Positions 18,942-28,712 of a stretch of DNA of 64,000 nt are shown piece by piece. The first letter of the stretch is position 1. Each line of letters opens with the position of its first letter. The DNA comes from Psychrobacter aquimaris (GTDB lineage: Bacteria > Pseudomonadota > Gammaproteobacteria > Pseudomonadales > Moraxellaceae). The position numbers and the translations under genes were made by a program. Where the stretch lies: assembly GCF_016107525.1 (NCBI RefSeq), contig NZ_JABASR010000001.1, positions 62,001 to 126,000 of the forward strand, read 5' to 3'. The notes beneath the pieces are model-generated. The model saw only the letters and a list, made by a program, of their open reading frames with translations, searched no databases and was not told the DNA's origin.

Positions 18942-20156
18942 ATGAATTTTTTGCGTATGAGTGAGCTGAGCTTAACGGATAAAGTGGTGTTGATTCGTGA
19001 AGATCTCAATGTGCCTATTAAAGACGGTAAAGTCGCCAGCGATGCGCGTCTACAAGCCAGCTTGCCTACGATTAAGATGGCGTTAGAACAAGGCGCGGCC
19101 GTTATTGTTTGTTCGCACTTGGGACGTCCCACTGAAGGCAGTCCTGAGCCGATATATTCGCTAGCACCAGTGGCTAAGTATTTAAGCGATAAACTAGCCA
19201 CGCAACTATCAAAGCCAGTTAGCTTAAACAAGGACTATCTTACTGAGGGCGTGGCGATTAAAGCAGGCGAGGTAGTGCTACTAGAAAACGTACGATTTAA
19301 TCAGGGCGAAAAGAGAAACGATGCAGATTTAGCACAGAAATACGCTGACTTATGCGATGTATTCGTAATGGATGCGTTTGGCACAGCACATCGCGCACAG
19401 GCATCGACAGAAGGCGTTACCCAAGCCATGCATCAGGCAGGAAAAACAGCTTGTGCAGGGCCGTTATTGGCGGCTGAGCTTGATGCGTTAAGCTTAGCAC
19501 TTGAAACCCCAGCACAGCCGATGTTGGCAATCGTGGGTGGCTCAAAAGTATCAACAAAGCTAGAAGTGCTGCACAGTTTGTCTGAACTATGCTCGCAGAT
19601 TATCGTTGGTGGTGGTATTGCGAATACGTTCCTAGCGGCGCAAGGTCATAGCGTCGGTGCGTCACTTTATGAAGCGGACTTGGTTGAGACAGCTCGTGAC
19701 ATTATGACTAAGACTGAGATTTTATTACCTGAGTATGTTGTGGTCGCTGATAAAAATGAGATTGATTTTGCTGATTTTACTGGCTCATTACAACAAGCCA
19801 CTGCGACTATAAAATCTGTCGACGCGATTGGCGAAAATGACATGATATTGGATATCGCCCCAGAAAGTGCTAAGCAACTGGCGGATGCCATTATCAACGC
19901 AAAAACTATCTTGTGGAATGGTCCGGTCGGTGTTTTTGAAGTCGATGCGTTTGGTCAGGGTACGCAAATCGTGGCAAATGCCGTTAAAGATAGCCAAGGT
20001 TTCTCGATTGCTGGTGGTGGTGATACGCTTGCTGCGATTGATAAATATCAAGTAGCAGATGGCGTTAGCTACATGTCAACGGGTGGCGGTGCATTTTTAG
20101 AGTTTGTAGAAGGCAAGATATTACCTGCGGTTGCTGCCCTACAAGTTGATGCGTAA
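18942..20156 (+). CDS. pgk: Phosphoglycerate kinase
   Basis: Transfers phosphate between 1,3-bisphosphoglycerate and ADP. Two Rossmann-like domains: the N-terminal substrate domain ([44 protein letters not shown]) and the C-terminal nucleotide domain ([47 protein letters not shown]). The 404-residue length is normal. It is followed by an Ala-rich lipoprotein gene and then fba; the usual gapA/tkt neighbours are absent, so the glycolytic genes are only loosely clustered here. Confidence 0.97.
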   Translation: MNFLRMSELSLTDKVVLIREDLNVPIKDGKVASDARLQASLPTIKMALEQGAAVIVCSHLGRPTEGSPEPIYSLAPVAKYLSDKLATQLSKPVSLNKDYLTEGVAIKAGEVVLLENVRFNQGEKRNDADLAQKYADLCDVFVMDAFGTAHRAQASTEGVTQAMHQAGKTACAGPLLAAELDALSLALETPAQPMLAIVGGSKVSTKLEVLHSLSELCSQIIVGGGIANTFLAAQGHSVGASLYEADLVETARDIMTKTEILLPEYVVVADKNEIDFADFTGSLQQATATIKSVDAIGENDMILDIAPESAKQLADAIINAKTILWNGPVGVFEVDAFGQGTQIVANAVKDSQGFSIAGGGDTLAAIDKYQVADGVSYMSTGGGAFLEFVEGKILPAVAALQVDA

Positions 20157-20415
20157 CGCTTTAACGATACTTAGCAGATGAGTAACATTAGCCGTACAAT
20201 TTAACCTCCCCATCTAATGTACGCTGTATTAATAATATTTTGGCTATTATTCTTATCTTATTGTTTTAAGAGCAATAAGCGAGAGTGGTCACTGATTATT
20301 ATTAAGTAGTAATTATTTGTTTCTATAATGAAAATTATGATTGCATGTCTAATTTGTACTATATAAAATAGCGAAAATCATGTATTTGACATGCTTTATT
20401 TATGAGAGGTTTATT

Positions 20416-20781
20416 ATGTTAAAACGCCATTTATTACTTGCTAGCGTACTTGCTGGTACTTTTGCAATTACTGCATGTAGCCAACAAACAGAAGAGAACA
20501 CCGAAGCAGCTGTTGAGTCTGCTGGTGATGATGTCGCTGTTGAAACAGAAGCCGTTGCTGCTGAAGCTGAAGTTGCTGCAAAGGATGCTGGTACTGAAGT
20601 TGCCGAAGGCGCTGAAACTGCTGGTGTTGCTGCTACCAATGCGCTAGAAGACACTGGTGAAGCAGTTGTAGTAGGCGCAAATGAAGCCGTTGCCAATACT
20701 GCTGAAGTAGTTGCCGATGGCGCATCTGCTGTTGAGGATAAAGCCAGTGAAAATGCAGTAGAAGCAGAGCAGCAGTACTAA
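20416..20781 (+). CDS. Small Ala/Glu/Val-rich lipoprotein
   Basis: 121-residue predicted lipoprotein. The signal MLKRHLLLASVLAGTFAITAC ends in a lipobox with Cys at residue 21. The mature part is almost entirely Ala, Glu, Val, Asp, Gly and Thr, built from loose repeats such as AEVAAKDAGTEVAEGAETA and GEAVVVGANEAVANTAEVV, resembling LEA-like or outer-membrane helical lipoproteins. GAGAGG lies before the ATG at 20416; an upstream in-frame ATG at 20380 lacks a site. Function unknown; it may be an envelope stress or structural protein. A weak terminator follows at 20889. Confidence 0.8.
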   Translation: MLKRHLLLASVLAGTFAITACSQQTEENTEAAVESAGDDVAVETEAVAAEAEVAAKDAGTEVAEGAETAGVAATNALEDTGEAVVVGANEAVANTAEVVADGASAVEDKASENAVEAEQQY

Positions 20782-20888
20782 TTTATCAATACATGAGCAA
20801 TTGAAAATAAGCAGCTGATCTGTTAATTTATCGATTGATGAATCGGCTATTGATTTGGCGATTGCTGTATAAGCCCTCAAAATATTTA

Positions 20889-20918
20889 AAAAGCTTTGGT
20901 GATAGCCAAGGCTTTTTT
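20889..20918 (+). terminator. Terminator after Ala-rich lipoprotein
   Basis: GCTTTGG / CCAAGGC stem (one G-T pair), 6-base loop, followed by six T residues. Confidence 0.7.
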
Positions 20919-21108
20919 GTATTTAAAATCATAATTTAGAGGTTGGTCAGTAAAAAATATAACGCACGAGGCTTATCGGTTTTTTCAATCAGTTACGTAT
21001 CATATTGAACCTATCAAGTTCCTTTATATAAACTCGCTATCATTCTGTTCTGTGAATATAGTAAAGAAAGAAATAGTCGGTTAACTGCTACGAAGCGGTG
21101 GCAATTTT

Positions 21109-21117
21109 TGCTATAAT
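21109..21117 (+). promoter_or_regulatory. Extended -10 promoter of fba
   Basis: TGCTATAAT is a perfect extended -10 (TGn plus TATAAT at 21112-21117). No matching -35 is seen at 16-18 bases. Transcription from about 21124 would give a 140-base leader with a short repeat (AAAAAACACCGGTTTTTT) that can fold into a hairpin. The rest of the 20919-21264 gap shows no gene. Confidence 0.55.
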
Positions 21118-21264
21118 CACGGCGTAATAATTACGATCAAAAAACACCGGTTTTTTGCTGGTCTGGCTATTATAAGGCTAGGGTTTTAGGGCAATTGTTG
21201 CAACATCGTATTTTTAAGAATGACTTCTTAATATCATATTCAAAATTTAATCAGAGAGCGTCTT

Positions 21265-22302
21265 ATGGCTTTAATATCGTTACGTCAACTTCTAGATCAC
21301 GCCGCCGAGCATAATTACGGTGTCCCTGCCTTTAATGTCAATAACTTAGAGCAGATGCGTGCAATCATGATGGCGGCCGACGCCTGTGACTCACCTGTTA
21401 TCGTTCAAGCCAGTGCCGGTGCACGTAGTTATGCAGGCTCTGCATTTTTGCGTCACCTGATTATTGCTGCGATCGAAGAGTGGCCACATATTCCAGTAGT
21501 CATGCATCAAGATCACGGTATGTCACCAGCGATTTGCCAACGCTCAATTCAGCTTGGATTCTCATCAGTGATGATGGATGGCTCGCTCGGTGAAGACGGC
21601 AAAACGCCAATGGACTATGATTACAACGCTAGCGTGACTCGCGAAGTTGTCAAGATGGCACACGCGTGCGGTGTTTCAGTAGAAGGTGAAATTGGTTGCT
21701 TGGGTAGTCTTGAGACCGGTATGGCTGGTGAAGAAGACGGCTCTGGTGCAGAAGGCGTATTGGATCACGAGCAGCTATTGACCAGTGCTGATGAAGCAGA
21801 ACAGTTCGTTAAAGACACTAACGTCGATGCGTTAGCCATTGCCATCGGTACCAGTCATGGTGCTTATAAATTCACGCGTCCACCGACAGGCGATATCTTA
21901 TCCATTGAGCGTGTCAAAGAAATCCATGCCCGTATTCCTAATACCCATCTTGTTATGCATGGCTCTTCATCAGTGCCGCAAGAGTGGTTAAAAGTTATTA
22001 ATGAAAATGGTGGTAACATCGGTGAGACTTACGGTGTGCCGGTTGAGCAAATCGTTGAAGCGATTAAGCATGGCGTTCGTAAGGTAAATATCGATACCGA
22101 TTTACGTTTGGCATCAACAGGCGCTATCCGTAAATTCCTTGTAGAAAATCCGAGCGAATTTGATCCACGTAAATACTTTAAAGCGTCTATGGTTGCGATG
22201 TCAGATATCTGTACCAATCGATTTGAAGCCTTCGGTTCTGCTGGTCAAGCCCATAAAATTCGTCCAATTAGCCTTGAAGGTATGGTCGATTTTTATAAAT
22301 AA
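21265..22302 (+). CDS. fba: Fructose-bisphosphate aldolase, class II
   Basis: Zinc-dependent aldolase (CbbA type) that interconverts fructose 1,6-bisphosphate and the two triose phosphates. Metal and substrate motifs: [20 protein letters not shown] (zinc His and catalytic Asp), [35 protein letters not shown] and [13 protein letters not shown]. The 345-residue length is normal. With pgk and gpmI it is likely used largely in gluconeogenesis, since Psychrobacter commonly lacks a complete upper glycolysis (family knowledge, not shown here). The start follows AGAGAGCG. Confidence 0.96.
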   Translation: MALISLRQLLDHAAEHNYGVPAFNVNNLEQMRAIMMAADACDSPVIVQASAGARSYAGSAFLRHLIIAAIEEWPHIPVVMHQDHGMSPAICQRSIQLGFSSVMMDGSLGEDGKTPMDYDYNASVTREVVKMAHACGVSVEGEIGCLGSLETGMAGEEDGSGAEGVLDHEQLLTSADEAEQFVKDTNVDALAIAIGTSHGAYKFTRPPTGDILSIERVKEIHARIPNTHLVMHGSSSVPQEWLKVINENGGNIGETYGVPVEQIVEAIKHGVRKVNIDTDLRLASTGAIRKFLVENPSEFDPRKYFKASMVAMSDICTNRFEAFGSAGQAHKIRPISLEGMVDFYK

Positions 22303-22398
22303 GCTTAATTACTAAGAGGTAGCCGCTAGTTATTAAATAGCTTATTAAATAGCAACTAGGCTCATTTTTTATAATAGCTCTAACAGAGGTAGTGGATT

Positions 22399-23019
22399 AT
22401 GATTGGATTGATTAGTGGTCAAGTGCAGTATTTGATGGCACCGACTGCCTGTGTCATGACTACCTCTGGTGTCGGCTATGATATTGAGCTGCCGCTACCG
22501 TCATTTTGCCAGTTGCGTCTCAATGAGCAGGCGAGCATTTGGACGCATTTTCATGTGCGTGAAGATGCGCAGCTGCTTTATGGCTTTATTGATCGCAAAG
22601 AGCGCGATGTCTTTCGTCAATTGATCAAGATCAATGGCGTTGGCGCAAAAATGGCGTTAGCAATGCTATCTGCGATGTCAGCTGCTGAGCTGAAAATGCA
22701 TGTTGAGCAAGAGTCAGAGACGGCATTGACTCGTATCCCCGGTATTGGTAAAAAGACAGCGCAGCGTTTATTGATTGAACTAAAAGACAAGCTGAAAAAT
22801 ATTGAAGTTGATAACGGTAGTTTAGAGTTTGCCATTCAACCTGCTGAGGTGTCTCACGAGGGCAGCATCATCGCTGAGGTAGAAGGTGCGTTGATTAGCT
22901 TGGGCTATAAAGAAAGAGAAGCTCAGCAAGCGATTAAAGCTGCTAAAAGTAATGGCGATACCTTTGCCGATACTCAAGGTTTGCTAAAAGCCACATTGCA
23001 ACAGCTGTCAGGCTTTTGA
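22399..23019 (+). CDS. ruvA: Holliday junction branch-migration protein RuvA
   Basis: DNA-binding subunit of the RuvAB motor. OB-fold domain at residues 1-63, two helix-hairpin-helix motifs (INGVGAKMALAML and IPGIGKKTAQRLLIELKDKL) and a C-terminal three-helix RuvB-binding domain (EVEGALISLGYKEREAQQAI). The 206-residue length is standard. The usual tight ruvA-ruvB link is broken here: a 174-bp repeat element and a hairpin terminator lie in the 346-bp gap, so ruvB probably has its own promoter. Confidence 0.97.
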   Translation: MIGLISGQVQYLMAPTACVMTTSGVGYDIELPLPSFCQLRLNEQASIWTHFHVREDAQLLYGFIDRKERDVFRQLIKINGVGAKMALAMLSAMSAAELKMHVEQESETALTRIPGIGKKTAQRLLIELKDKLKNIEVDNGSLEFAIQPAEVSHEGSIIAEVEGALISLGYKEREAQQAIKAAKSNGDTFADTQGLLKATLQQLSGF

Positions 23020-23039
23020 TTTATTCAGCTCACTACTAT

Positions 23040-23213
23040 TAGGGCGTGTCCTCAATTCAATCGATTATCCTCTAAATGGGCTAACAATGGCTAAATTTTG
23101 CCAAACATTGTCAAATAGCTTATCAATATCTCGATATTATTTGCGCTACTTTCCTTGTTTGACGGCAATTTATCTCATTTTTATCACCATTTTTAAAATG
23201 AGGACACGCCCTA
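23040..23213. mobile_element. MITE-like element, long copy C
   Basis: 174-bp element with perfect 15-bp terminal inverted repeats TAGGGCGTGTCCTCA and TGAGGACACGCCCTA. The first 45 bases match copies A and B, and the right 15 bases match their other end; the internal 110 bases are absent from A and B. Copies A and B therefore look like internal deletion derivatives of a C-like element, or C contains an extra insert. No ORF. The outer TA pairs suggest a TA target, as in IS630/Tc1-mariner elements. Confidence 0.82.
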
Positions 23214-23238
23214 ATAAGTATCAATAATTCTTAAACAG

Positions 23239-23267
23239 ATAAGCGACATTCATTGTCGCTTATTTTC
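23239..23267 (+). terminator. Terminator between ruvA and ruvB
   Basis: A perfect 10-bp stem ATAAGCGACA / TGTCGCTTAT with a 5-base loop, followed by TTTCGTTTT. Confidence 0.75.
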
Positions 23268-23365
23268 GTTTTAGGCTGTGCTTTATTTAGTAGCTGCTTT
23301 ATGATGTTTTGCATGACTTATACGTAGCGTTTGGTTATGCTATTTATACCTAATTTTTTAATATA

Positions 23366-24361
23366 ATGATAAAACCTATGATGCAAGATCGTTTGATTAA
23401 TCCATTCGAAGGGGCAGGCGATGCGCCTGATTCTAATATTCGACCGGCTTTATTGGCTGAATATATTGGTCAGCCAGTGGTACGTGAACAAATGGAAGTG
23501 TTTATTGGCGCGGCACGTGGTCGGGGCGAGGCATTAGATCATACTTTGATTTTTGGTCCGCCCGGTCTTGGAAAAACGACGCTTGCCAATATTATTGCTC
23601 GTGAAATGGGTGGTAACTTGCGTTCTACCTCAGGACCTGTGCTTGAGCGCCCCGGTGATTTGGCAGCCATGCTGACCAATCTAGAAGAGGGTGATGTACT
23701 ATTTATCGACGAAATTCATCGATTGAGTTCTGTTATTGAAGAAATACTTTACCCCGCCATGGAAGATTTCCAGCTGGATATTATGATTGGCGAAGGGCCC
23801 GCTGCCCGCTCTATCAAGCTTGATTTGCCACCGTTTACCTTGGTTGCGGCAACCACGCGAGCAGGCTTGTTAACGTCGCCACTCCGTGATCGTTTTGGTA
23901 TTGTGCAGCGGCTCGAATTTTATAATATTGCTGACCTGACCACGATCGTGAGTCGTGCTGCACGTTTGATGCGTGTGCCGATGAGCGAAGATGGCGCGGT
24001 GGAGATTGCTCGCCGTGCGCGTGGTACGCCAAGGATTGCCAATCGACTATTACGCCGTGTGCGGGATTATGCTGAGGTGAGAGGTGATGGTAGTATCAAT
24101 GGCGCGATTGCTGGCAGAGCGCTTGATATGCTGGCAGTTGATAGACGTGGTCTTGATCATTTGGACAGACGTTATATTGAAATATTGCACGAACGCTTTG
24201 ATGGTGGCCCTGCAGGTGTGGAAGCAGTGGCAGCGGCGATGGCGGAAGATCGTGGTACGCTTGAGGATGTGATTGAGCCATATCTTATTCAGCAAGGCTA
24301 TGTATTACGTACAGCTCGTGGACGCGTACTGACCCAAATGGCGATTGACCAAATGTTATAA
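23366..24361 (+). CDS. ruvB: Holliday junction branch-migration helicase RuvB
   Basis: AAA+ motor of the RuvAB complex. Walker A GPPGLGKT, Walker [10 protein letters not shown], sensor 1 region AATTRAG, arginine finger region [14 protein letters not shown], and a C-terminal winged-helix domain ending [11 protein letters not shown]. In-frame ATGs at 23366, 23378 and 23381 are possible starts; none has a Shine-Dalgarno sequence. A TATAAT at 23362-23367 overlaps the first ATG, which would place a transcription start a few bases before 23378 and make the message leaderless. The protein start MMQDRLINP or MQDRLINP is therefore plausible. Confidence 0.95.
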   Translation: MIKPMMQDRLINPFEGAGDAPDSNIRPALLAEYIGQPVVREQMEVFIGAARGRGEALDHTLIFGPPGLGKTTLANIIAREMGGNLRSTSGPVLERPGDLAAMLTNLEEGDVLFIDEIHRLSSVIEEILYPAMEDFQLDIMIGEGPAARSIKLDLPPFTLVAATTRAGLLTSPLRDRFGIVQRLEFYNIADLTTIVSRAARLMRVPMSEDGAVEIARRARGTPRIANRLLRRVRDYAEVRGDGSINGAIAGRALDMLAVDRRGLDHLDRRYIEILHERFDGGPAGVEAVAAAMAEDRGTLEDVIEPYLIQQGYVLRTARGRVLTQMAIDQML

Positions 24362-24450
24362 TACCTATCCAAAAATATGATTAACGGTGTCAAACTTACT
24401 TAGCCTACTAGCTGTATGACTTGTTTTTCTTGCTACTCTAATTTTTGTGA

Positions 24451-24497
24451 AAAAAAGTGCCTACCTTTAATTGAGAGATTAAAGGTAGGCACTTTTT
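24451..24497. terminator. Bidirectional terminator between ruvB and D-lactate dehydrogenase
   Basis: A very strong stem (AAAAGTGCCTACCTTTAAT pairs with ATTAAAGGTAGGCACTTTT) has A-runs and T-runs on both sides, and ends both convergent units. Confidence 0.92.
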
Positions 24498-24530
24498 TCT
24501 TAATTTTAATATGATTTAGCCATAAAAATA

Positions 24531-25946
24531 TTAGCTACTAGATAAAGCTTCAGGCCATATTTTCCCCGGGTTGAGAATATTTTTAGGGTCAAGGGCTGAC
24601 TTAATCGCTTGCATCAGCACTAAGGCGTTACCGTGCTCTTGCTGCATATATTTTTGTTTGCCTTGCCCGATACCATGCTCACCTGTACAAGTGCCATTCA
24701 TTTCAATAGCGCGGGTAGCTAAGCGGCTGATAATGCCGTCAGCGGTAGCGATTTCTTCAGGATTTTCGGTATCGACCAATAACAAAACATGAAAATTACC
24801 ATCGCCAACGTGACCGACGATAGGCCCAATCATGCCCGACGCTTCGATATCTTTTGCTGTCGCACTGACGCATTCAGCCAAGCGTGAAATGGGCACACAA
24901 GCATCCGTTGATAAGGCGCTGGCTTTAGGACGTAGAGCAGAGCTGGCATGATAAGCGTTGTGCCGTGCCTGCCACAGACGTTTACGCTCCGCTTCATTGG
25001 TATCCCAAGCAAAGTCACGACCGCCGAACTCTTCGATAATATCCGTAAAGATTTTAGCTTGTTCAGCGACGCTGGCATCTGTGCCGTGAAACTCTACAAA
25101 TAGGGTAGGCACCTCATCCAGATCAAGATTAGCATATTGATTACAGGCTTTGATTTGCATCGCATCGAGTAGCTCAATGCGCGCAATCGGCAAGCACATT
25201 TGAATGGTCAGCATTACTGCCTGACAGGCATCCTCAATCGTTGAGAAGTGGCAAATGCCACTGCCAATACACTCGCTAATGCCAAACAATTTAAGCGTGA
25301 TCTCTGTGACGATACCAAGTGTCCCCTCTGAGCCGATTATTAATCTGGTCAAGTCATAACCAGCGGCAGATTTTTTGGCACGGTTACCGGTGCGGACAAT
25401 CTCTCCACTCGCGGTGACTATCTCAAGCGCGAGTACCACATCTTTCATCGTGCCATAACGTACCGCATTGGTGCCTGAGGCGCGAGTAGCGACCATACCG
25501 CCGATACTAGCATTGGCACCCGGATCTATTGGGAAAAATAGTCCTGTATCACGTAAATAATGATTGAGCTGCTCACGTGTGACGCCTGGTTGTACGGTCA
25601 CCGTCAGATCTTCATTATTGACTTGCAATATTGCATCCATCGAGTACATATCGATGCATAATCCACCATACGGGGCATTTAATTGACCTTCTAAGGATGA
25701 GCCAATACCAAATGCAATCACTGGCATTTGATACTGATTGCAAATCTCAACCGCAGCTGCTACCTCGTGCTTATCTTGTACTGTCAAGACGGCATCGGGT
25801 GGCTGATTGGCAAGCCACGTCATCGTATGTCCATGCTGTTCACGTACCGTTATATTGGTAGTAAGGTGTTTACCGAAACGGGTTTGTAAGGCAGCAATGG
25901 CTTCGCTGTGGTCTTTTTTAGCAATAGATAATTTAGAGGTAGACAT
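24531..25946 (-). CDS. FAD-dependent D-lactate dehydrogenase (cytochrome/quinone type)
   Basis: Membrane-associated flavoprotein that oxidises D-lactate or a related 2-hydroxy acid and passes electrons to the quinone pool. The VAO/PCMH FAD domain spans residues about 45-225 (VIAFGIGSSLEGQ, FPIDPGANASIGGMVATRAS, GSEGTLGIVTE); the C-terminal domain holds GHVGDGNFH and GTCTGEHGIGQGK, typical of the GlcD/Dld/LDHD group. At 471 residues it is most like the LDHD-type lactate dehydrogenases; glycolate oxidase GlcD is the alternative, though glcE and glcF are absent. It is the last gene of the minus-strand ubi run, 184 bases after ubiB. Confidence 0.85.
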   Translation of the reverse strand: MSTSKLSIAKKDHSEAIAALQTRFGKHLTTNITVREQHGHTMTWLANQPPDAVLTVQDKHEVAAAVEICNQYQMPVIAFGIGSSLEGQLNAPYGGLCIDMYSMDAILQVNNEDLTVTVQPGVTREQLNHYLRDTGLFFPIDPGANASIGGMVATRASGTNAVRYGTMKDVVLALEIVTASGEIVRTGNRAKKSAAGYDLTRLIIGSEGTLGIVTEITLKLFGISECIGSGICHFSTIEDACQAVMLTIQMCLPIARIELLDAMQIKACNQYANLDLDEVPTLFVEFHGTDASVAEQAKIFTDIIEEFGGRDFAWDTNEAERKRLWQARHNAYHASSALRPKASALSTDACVPISRLAECVSATAKDIEASGMIGPIVGHVGDGNFHVLLLVDTENPEEIATADGIISRLATRAIEMNGTCTGEHGIGQGKQKYMQQEHGNALVLMQAIKSALDPKNILNPGKIWPEALSSS

Positions 25947-26130
25947 GGGTGACTCCTATACAGGGTGTCTTCTTTACCGAGCCAATGAAAAATGAGGTAA
26001 TGTAAAAGCTAAGCTCTCACTCACTTAAATGTCGCTAAAAAGCAATGAAAGTGAGTGGGAGCTTATTGAATAAATACTAGATAGTACTGACTATTAACCA
26101 ATACTTATTTTTATTAAAAATAATAGAGTG

Positions 26131-27792
26131 TTAAGCTAAAATACGCCAAACGACAACCAAAATAGCCAATATATAAAAGATAGGCGAGAGCCAGCCAACA
26201 ACCTGTGTTGCAATAGCAATGAAAATGGCAAAGCCAGCAAGCGCCAGCCAATCTCGGCGTCGATCATTGAGCATATCCGCGCGAATTTGCTGTATCTCTC
26301 GCAGTTGACTGTCTTGGCGCGACCCTTGTGAGGCAAGGCTTTGTAAGCCTTGGTCTAGCAACTTGGGAATATCAGTGGTCGATAATAAAATCTCTGGTAA
26401 CTGCTGGCGCAGCTGTTGTAAATTACGCATCGGATCGAGCTGCTCTTTAATCCAACTGCTTAAAATCGGCTTGGCAAGTGACCAGATATCAAGGTCAGGA
26501 TACAAGTCGCGACCGAGCCCTTCGACATGAACCAAGGTCTTCAATAGCAGCATGAGTTGCGGTGGGATACTCATATGGTGCCGGCGGGCAATATCTAGAA
26601 TCTGCATTAAGACACCAGCAAAGTCGATATCATTAATAGACTTTTGTAGCATGGGACCAACAGTGCGTTTCATATCGCGCATTAGGGCATGCTTGTCTGT
26701 ATTTGGTGGAATCCAGCCCGCTCTACTGACGATATCAACCATCGCCGTAAAGTTGTTATTCATCACCGCCAACAGCATGCGCGCCACAATGAGCTGATCG
26801 TCTTTTGATAGCGTACCCATTATGGCGCAATCAAGCCCGATATAGCGCGGCTCGTGCCCTAAGTCAACCGCTGCCATGTCTGCAGTGAGCGTTTTAACGG
26901 GTGGGGTCTCTACGAATACATTACCCGGATGCATATCGGCATGAAAAAAGTTATCGCGGAATACTTGGGTAAAAAATATCGTTAAGCCTTTTTCTGCTAG
27001 TGCTGCTCGGTCATAACCAAGCTGATCAAACACTTCAATTTGCGAGATAGGAACGCCTTGGATACGCTCCATGACCATCACATTTTTGGCAGAATCATAG
27101 ACTTCTGGTACGTACATCAATGCGGAACCCAAGAAGTTGTTGCGCATCTGAGTGGTATTGTCTGCCTCTAACGTCAAATCCAACTCGTTTAACATCACTT
27201 GGCGATAGTCTTCGACAATATCGATTATATGAATGGCACGCGCCGCTTCAATACGCGCTGATGCCCAATTGGCCAGCTCACGTAGTAGCTCAAAATCAGT
27301 AATGATGGTGGTGCGGATATCAGGACGCACCACTTTTACCACCACTTCACGACCATCATGCAATGCAGCAGTATGCACTTGGGCAATCGAAGCCGCCGCT
27401 AGAGGTTTGACATCAAAGCGTGCGAACAGTGTGCCAATTGATTGACCGAGACCGTGTTTGGGGTCTTGGATTTGGGTGATGGCTACATCAGAATCAAAAG
27501 GTTTGACTTTATCTTGTAGCTGAACCAATTGTTCGATAATCTCAGGCGGTACTAAATCGCGACGCGTTGACAGTAGTTGGCCAAGCTTTAAAAACAGCGT
27601 GCCCATGTCTTCAAGCGCATACTTAATGGCATTGGGTTGATGTTTTTTACCCCAAGCAGCTGGATGTAGGCGAATTAAACGCGCCAAAGGTTGCAGCTGT
27701 GGCACGTCTTCGATAGAAAGGTGAGTATCAATACGGTAAGTTGCGGCGATGCGCCAAAGCTCAAGTAAGCGGGCGCGATGAGATAATAGCAT
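26131..27792 (-). CDS. ubiB: Ubiquinone biosynthesis atypical kinase UbiB
   Basis: ABC1/ADCK-family atypical kinase-like ATPase required for aerobic ubiquinone synthesis, thought to help extract lipid intermediates from the membrane. The KxGQ motif is in LFLKLGQLLSTR, the Ala-rich nucleotide loop in LAAASIAQVHTAAL, and the catalytic loop in FFHADMHPGN. Two transmembrane helices close the protein (residues about 505-553). Length 553 is standard. It lies downstream of ubiE and ubiJ, in the order of the proteobacterial ubiEJB operon. Confidence 0.95.
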   Translation of the reverse strand: MLLSHRARLLELWRIAATYRIDTHLSIEDVPQLQPLARLIRLHPAAWGKKHQPNAIKYALEDMGTLFLKLGQLLSTRRDLVPPEIIEQLVQLQDKVKPFDSDVAITQIQDPKHGLGQSIGTLFARFDVKPLAAASIAQVHTAALHDGREVVVKVVRPDIRTTIITDFELLRELANWASARIEAARAIHIIDIVEDYRQVMLNELDLTLEADNTTQMRNNFLGSALMYVPEVYDSAKNVMVMERIQGVPISQIEVFDQLGYDRAALAEKGLTIFFTQVFRDNFFHADMHPGNVFVETPPVKTLTADMAAVDLGHEPRYIGLDCAIMGTLSKDDQLIVARMLLAVMNNNFTAMVDIVSRAGWIPPNTDKHALMRDMKRTVGPMLQKSINDIDFAGVLMQILDIARRHHMSIPPQLMLLLKTLVHVEGLGRDLYPDLDIWSLAKPILSSWIKEQLDPMRNLQQLRQQLPEILLSTTDIPKLLDQGLQSLASQGSRQDSQLREIQQIRADMLNDRRRDWLALAGFAIFIAIATQVVGWLSPIFYILAILVVVWRILA

Positions 27793-27912
27793 GAGATATA
27801 GGTACTCTAAAGAAAGTCGAAAATAAGGTAGGCGCAGTACTTATCTATAAACTGTGCTTGTCTATAAAAAGTGCTGTCGATGATAGGATTGAGCTATCAT
27901 CGACGGCAGAAG

Positions 27913-28617
27913 CTATTGATGAAACGAGTTATTGAGAAAACGTGCCTGTTCATCTTTGATAGCAGCAAGTTTGGCCTCTTCACGTTCGACATCAGCTCGC
28001 AGTTTTAATAGTTGCTGCTTAAGGTCGTTTACTTCTGCCACCTCGATAGGATCGGGAACACTATTTCCTGCCACATCATTGGCCCAGTCGCTGACATCAT
28101 CAAAAGTGCGTTTGGCACTATGGCGCCAGCTGCCTTTAAGCTGCGATATAAGCAGATGCAACTGACTGGCCATCGGTTTACCAATAAATGGCTCAAGCTG
28201 TCCTGCGACATCTGGGTCAAAGCCCGCGACTAGTTGTTTAAGCTGCATCAGTACTTTGTAATCACCCGCGATAGGCAAGTTGCCCTCGGTACCGCGCATC
28301 AGATTCAGCAGTTGCGCTGGGTTATCTACAGTAATAGTACAGTCTGGACGACTATGACCGAGCCGTGCGCGCTCCATACTGGCTTTTTGGCGCTCGTCCA
28401 TAGCGCCACTTTGCTCAAACACGCTATCAGTCGTCACTGGCTCAAAACGCAAACGCTCATGGGTAAATAAAATATCCAAACGAATCTCAGGCATTGCCAT
28501 ATTGAGTCGCAACACTTTGCCAGCAAGCGGTGCCAATCCTGATTTGGTAATCTCATCACTAGCAATGGCAAGGTTGATCAGCTTTTCGGCACCCGCTAAA
28601 AGTAGAACAGTCAGCAT
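27913..28617 (-). CDS. ubiJ: Ubiquinone biosynthesis accessory factor UbiJ
   Basis: SCP2-domain lipid-binding protein; in E. coli UbiJ organises the soluble Ubi complex and binds its hydrophobic intermediates. The N-terminal SCP2 fold (residues 1-120, LTVLLLAGAEKLINLAI onward) is followed by a helical part ending in a coiled coil (residues 190-230, EVNDLKQQLLKLRADVEREE). Position between ubiE (95-base gap) and ubiB (120-base gap) confirms the call despite weak sequence conservation in this family. Confidence 0.88.
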   Translation of the reverse strand: MLTVLLLAGAEKLINLAIASDEITKSGLAPLAGKVLRLNMAMPEIRLDILFTHERLRFEPVTTDSVFEQSGAMDERQKASMERARLGHSRPDCTITVDNPAQLLNLMRGTEGNLPIAGDYKVLMQLKQLVAGFDPDVAGQLEPFIGKPMASQLHLLISQLKGSWRHSAKRTFDDVSDWANDVAGNSVPDPIEVAEVNDLKQQLLKLRADVEREEAKLAAIKDEQARFLNNSFHQ

Positions 28618-28712
28618 AAGGCTCTCGCATATTCAATTGAGCGCCTTTAGAAAAGCGCATGGTTTGTCAGGATTAATGGTCACGACTATCGGGTATTAGT
28701 ATTTTTTTATCG

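Noticed and set aside
20400-20696. 98-codon minus-strand Ala/Ser-rich ORF
   Set aside because: Antisense shadow of the repetitive Ala-rich lipoprotein gene, which has a lipobox and ribosome site.
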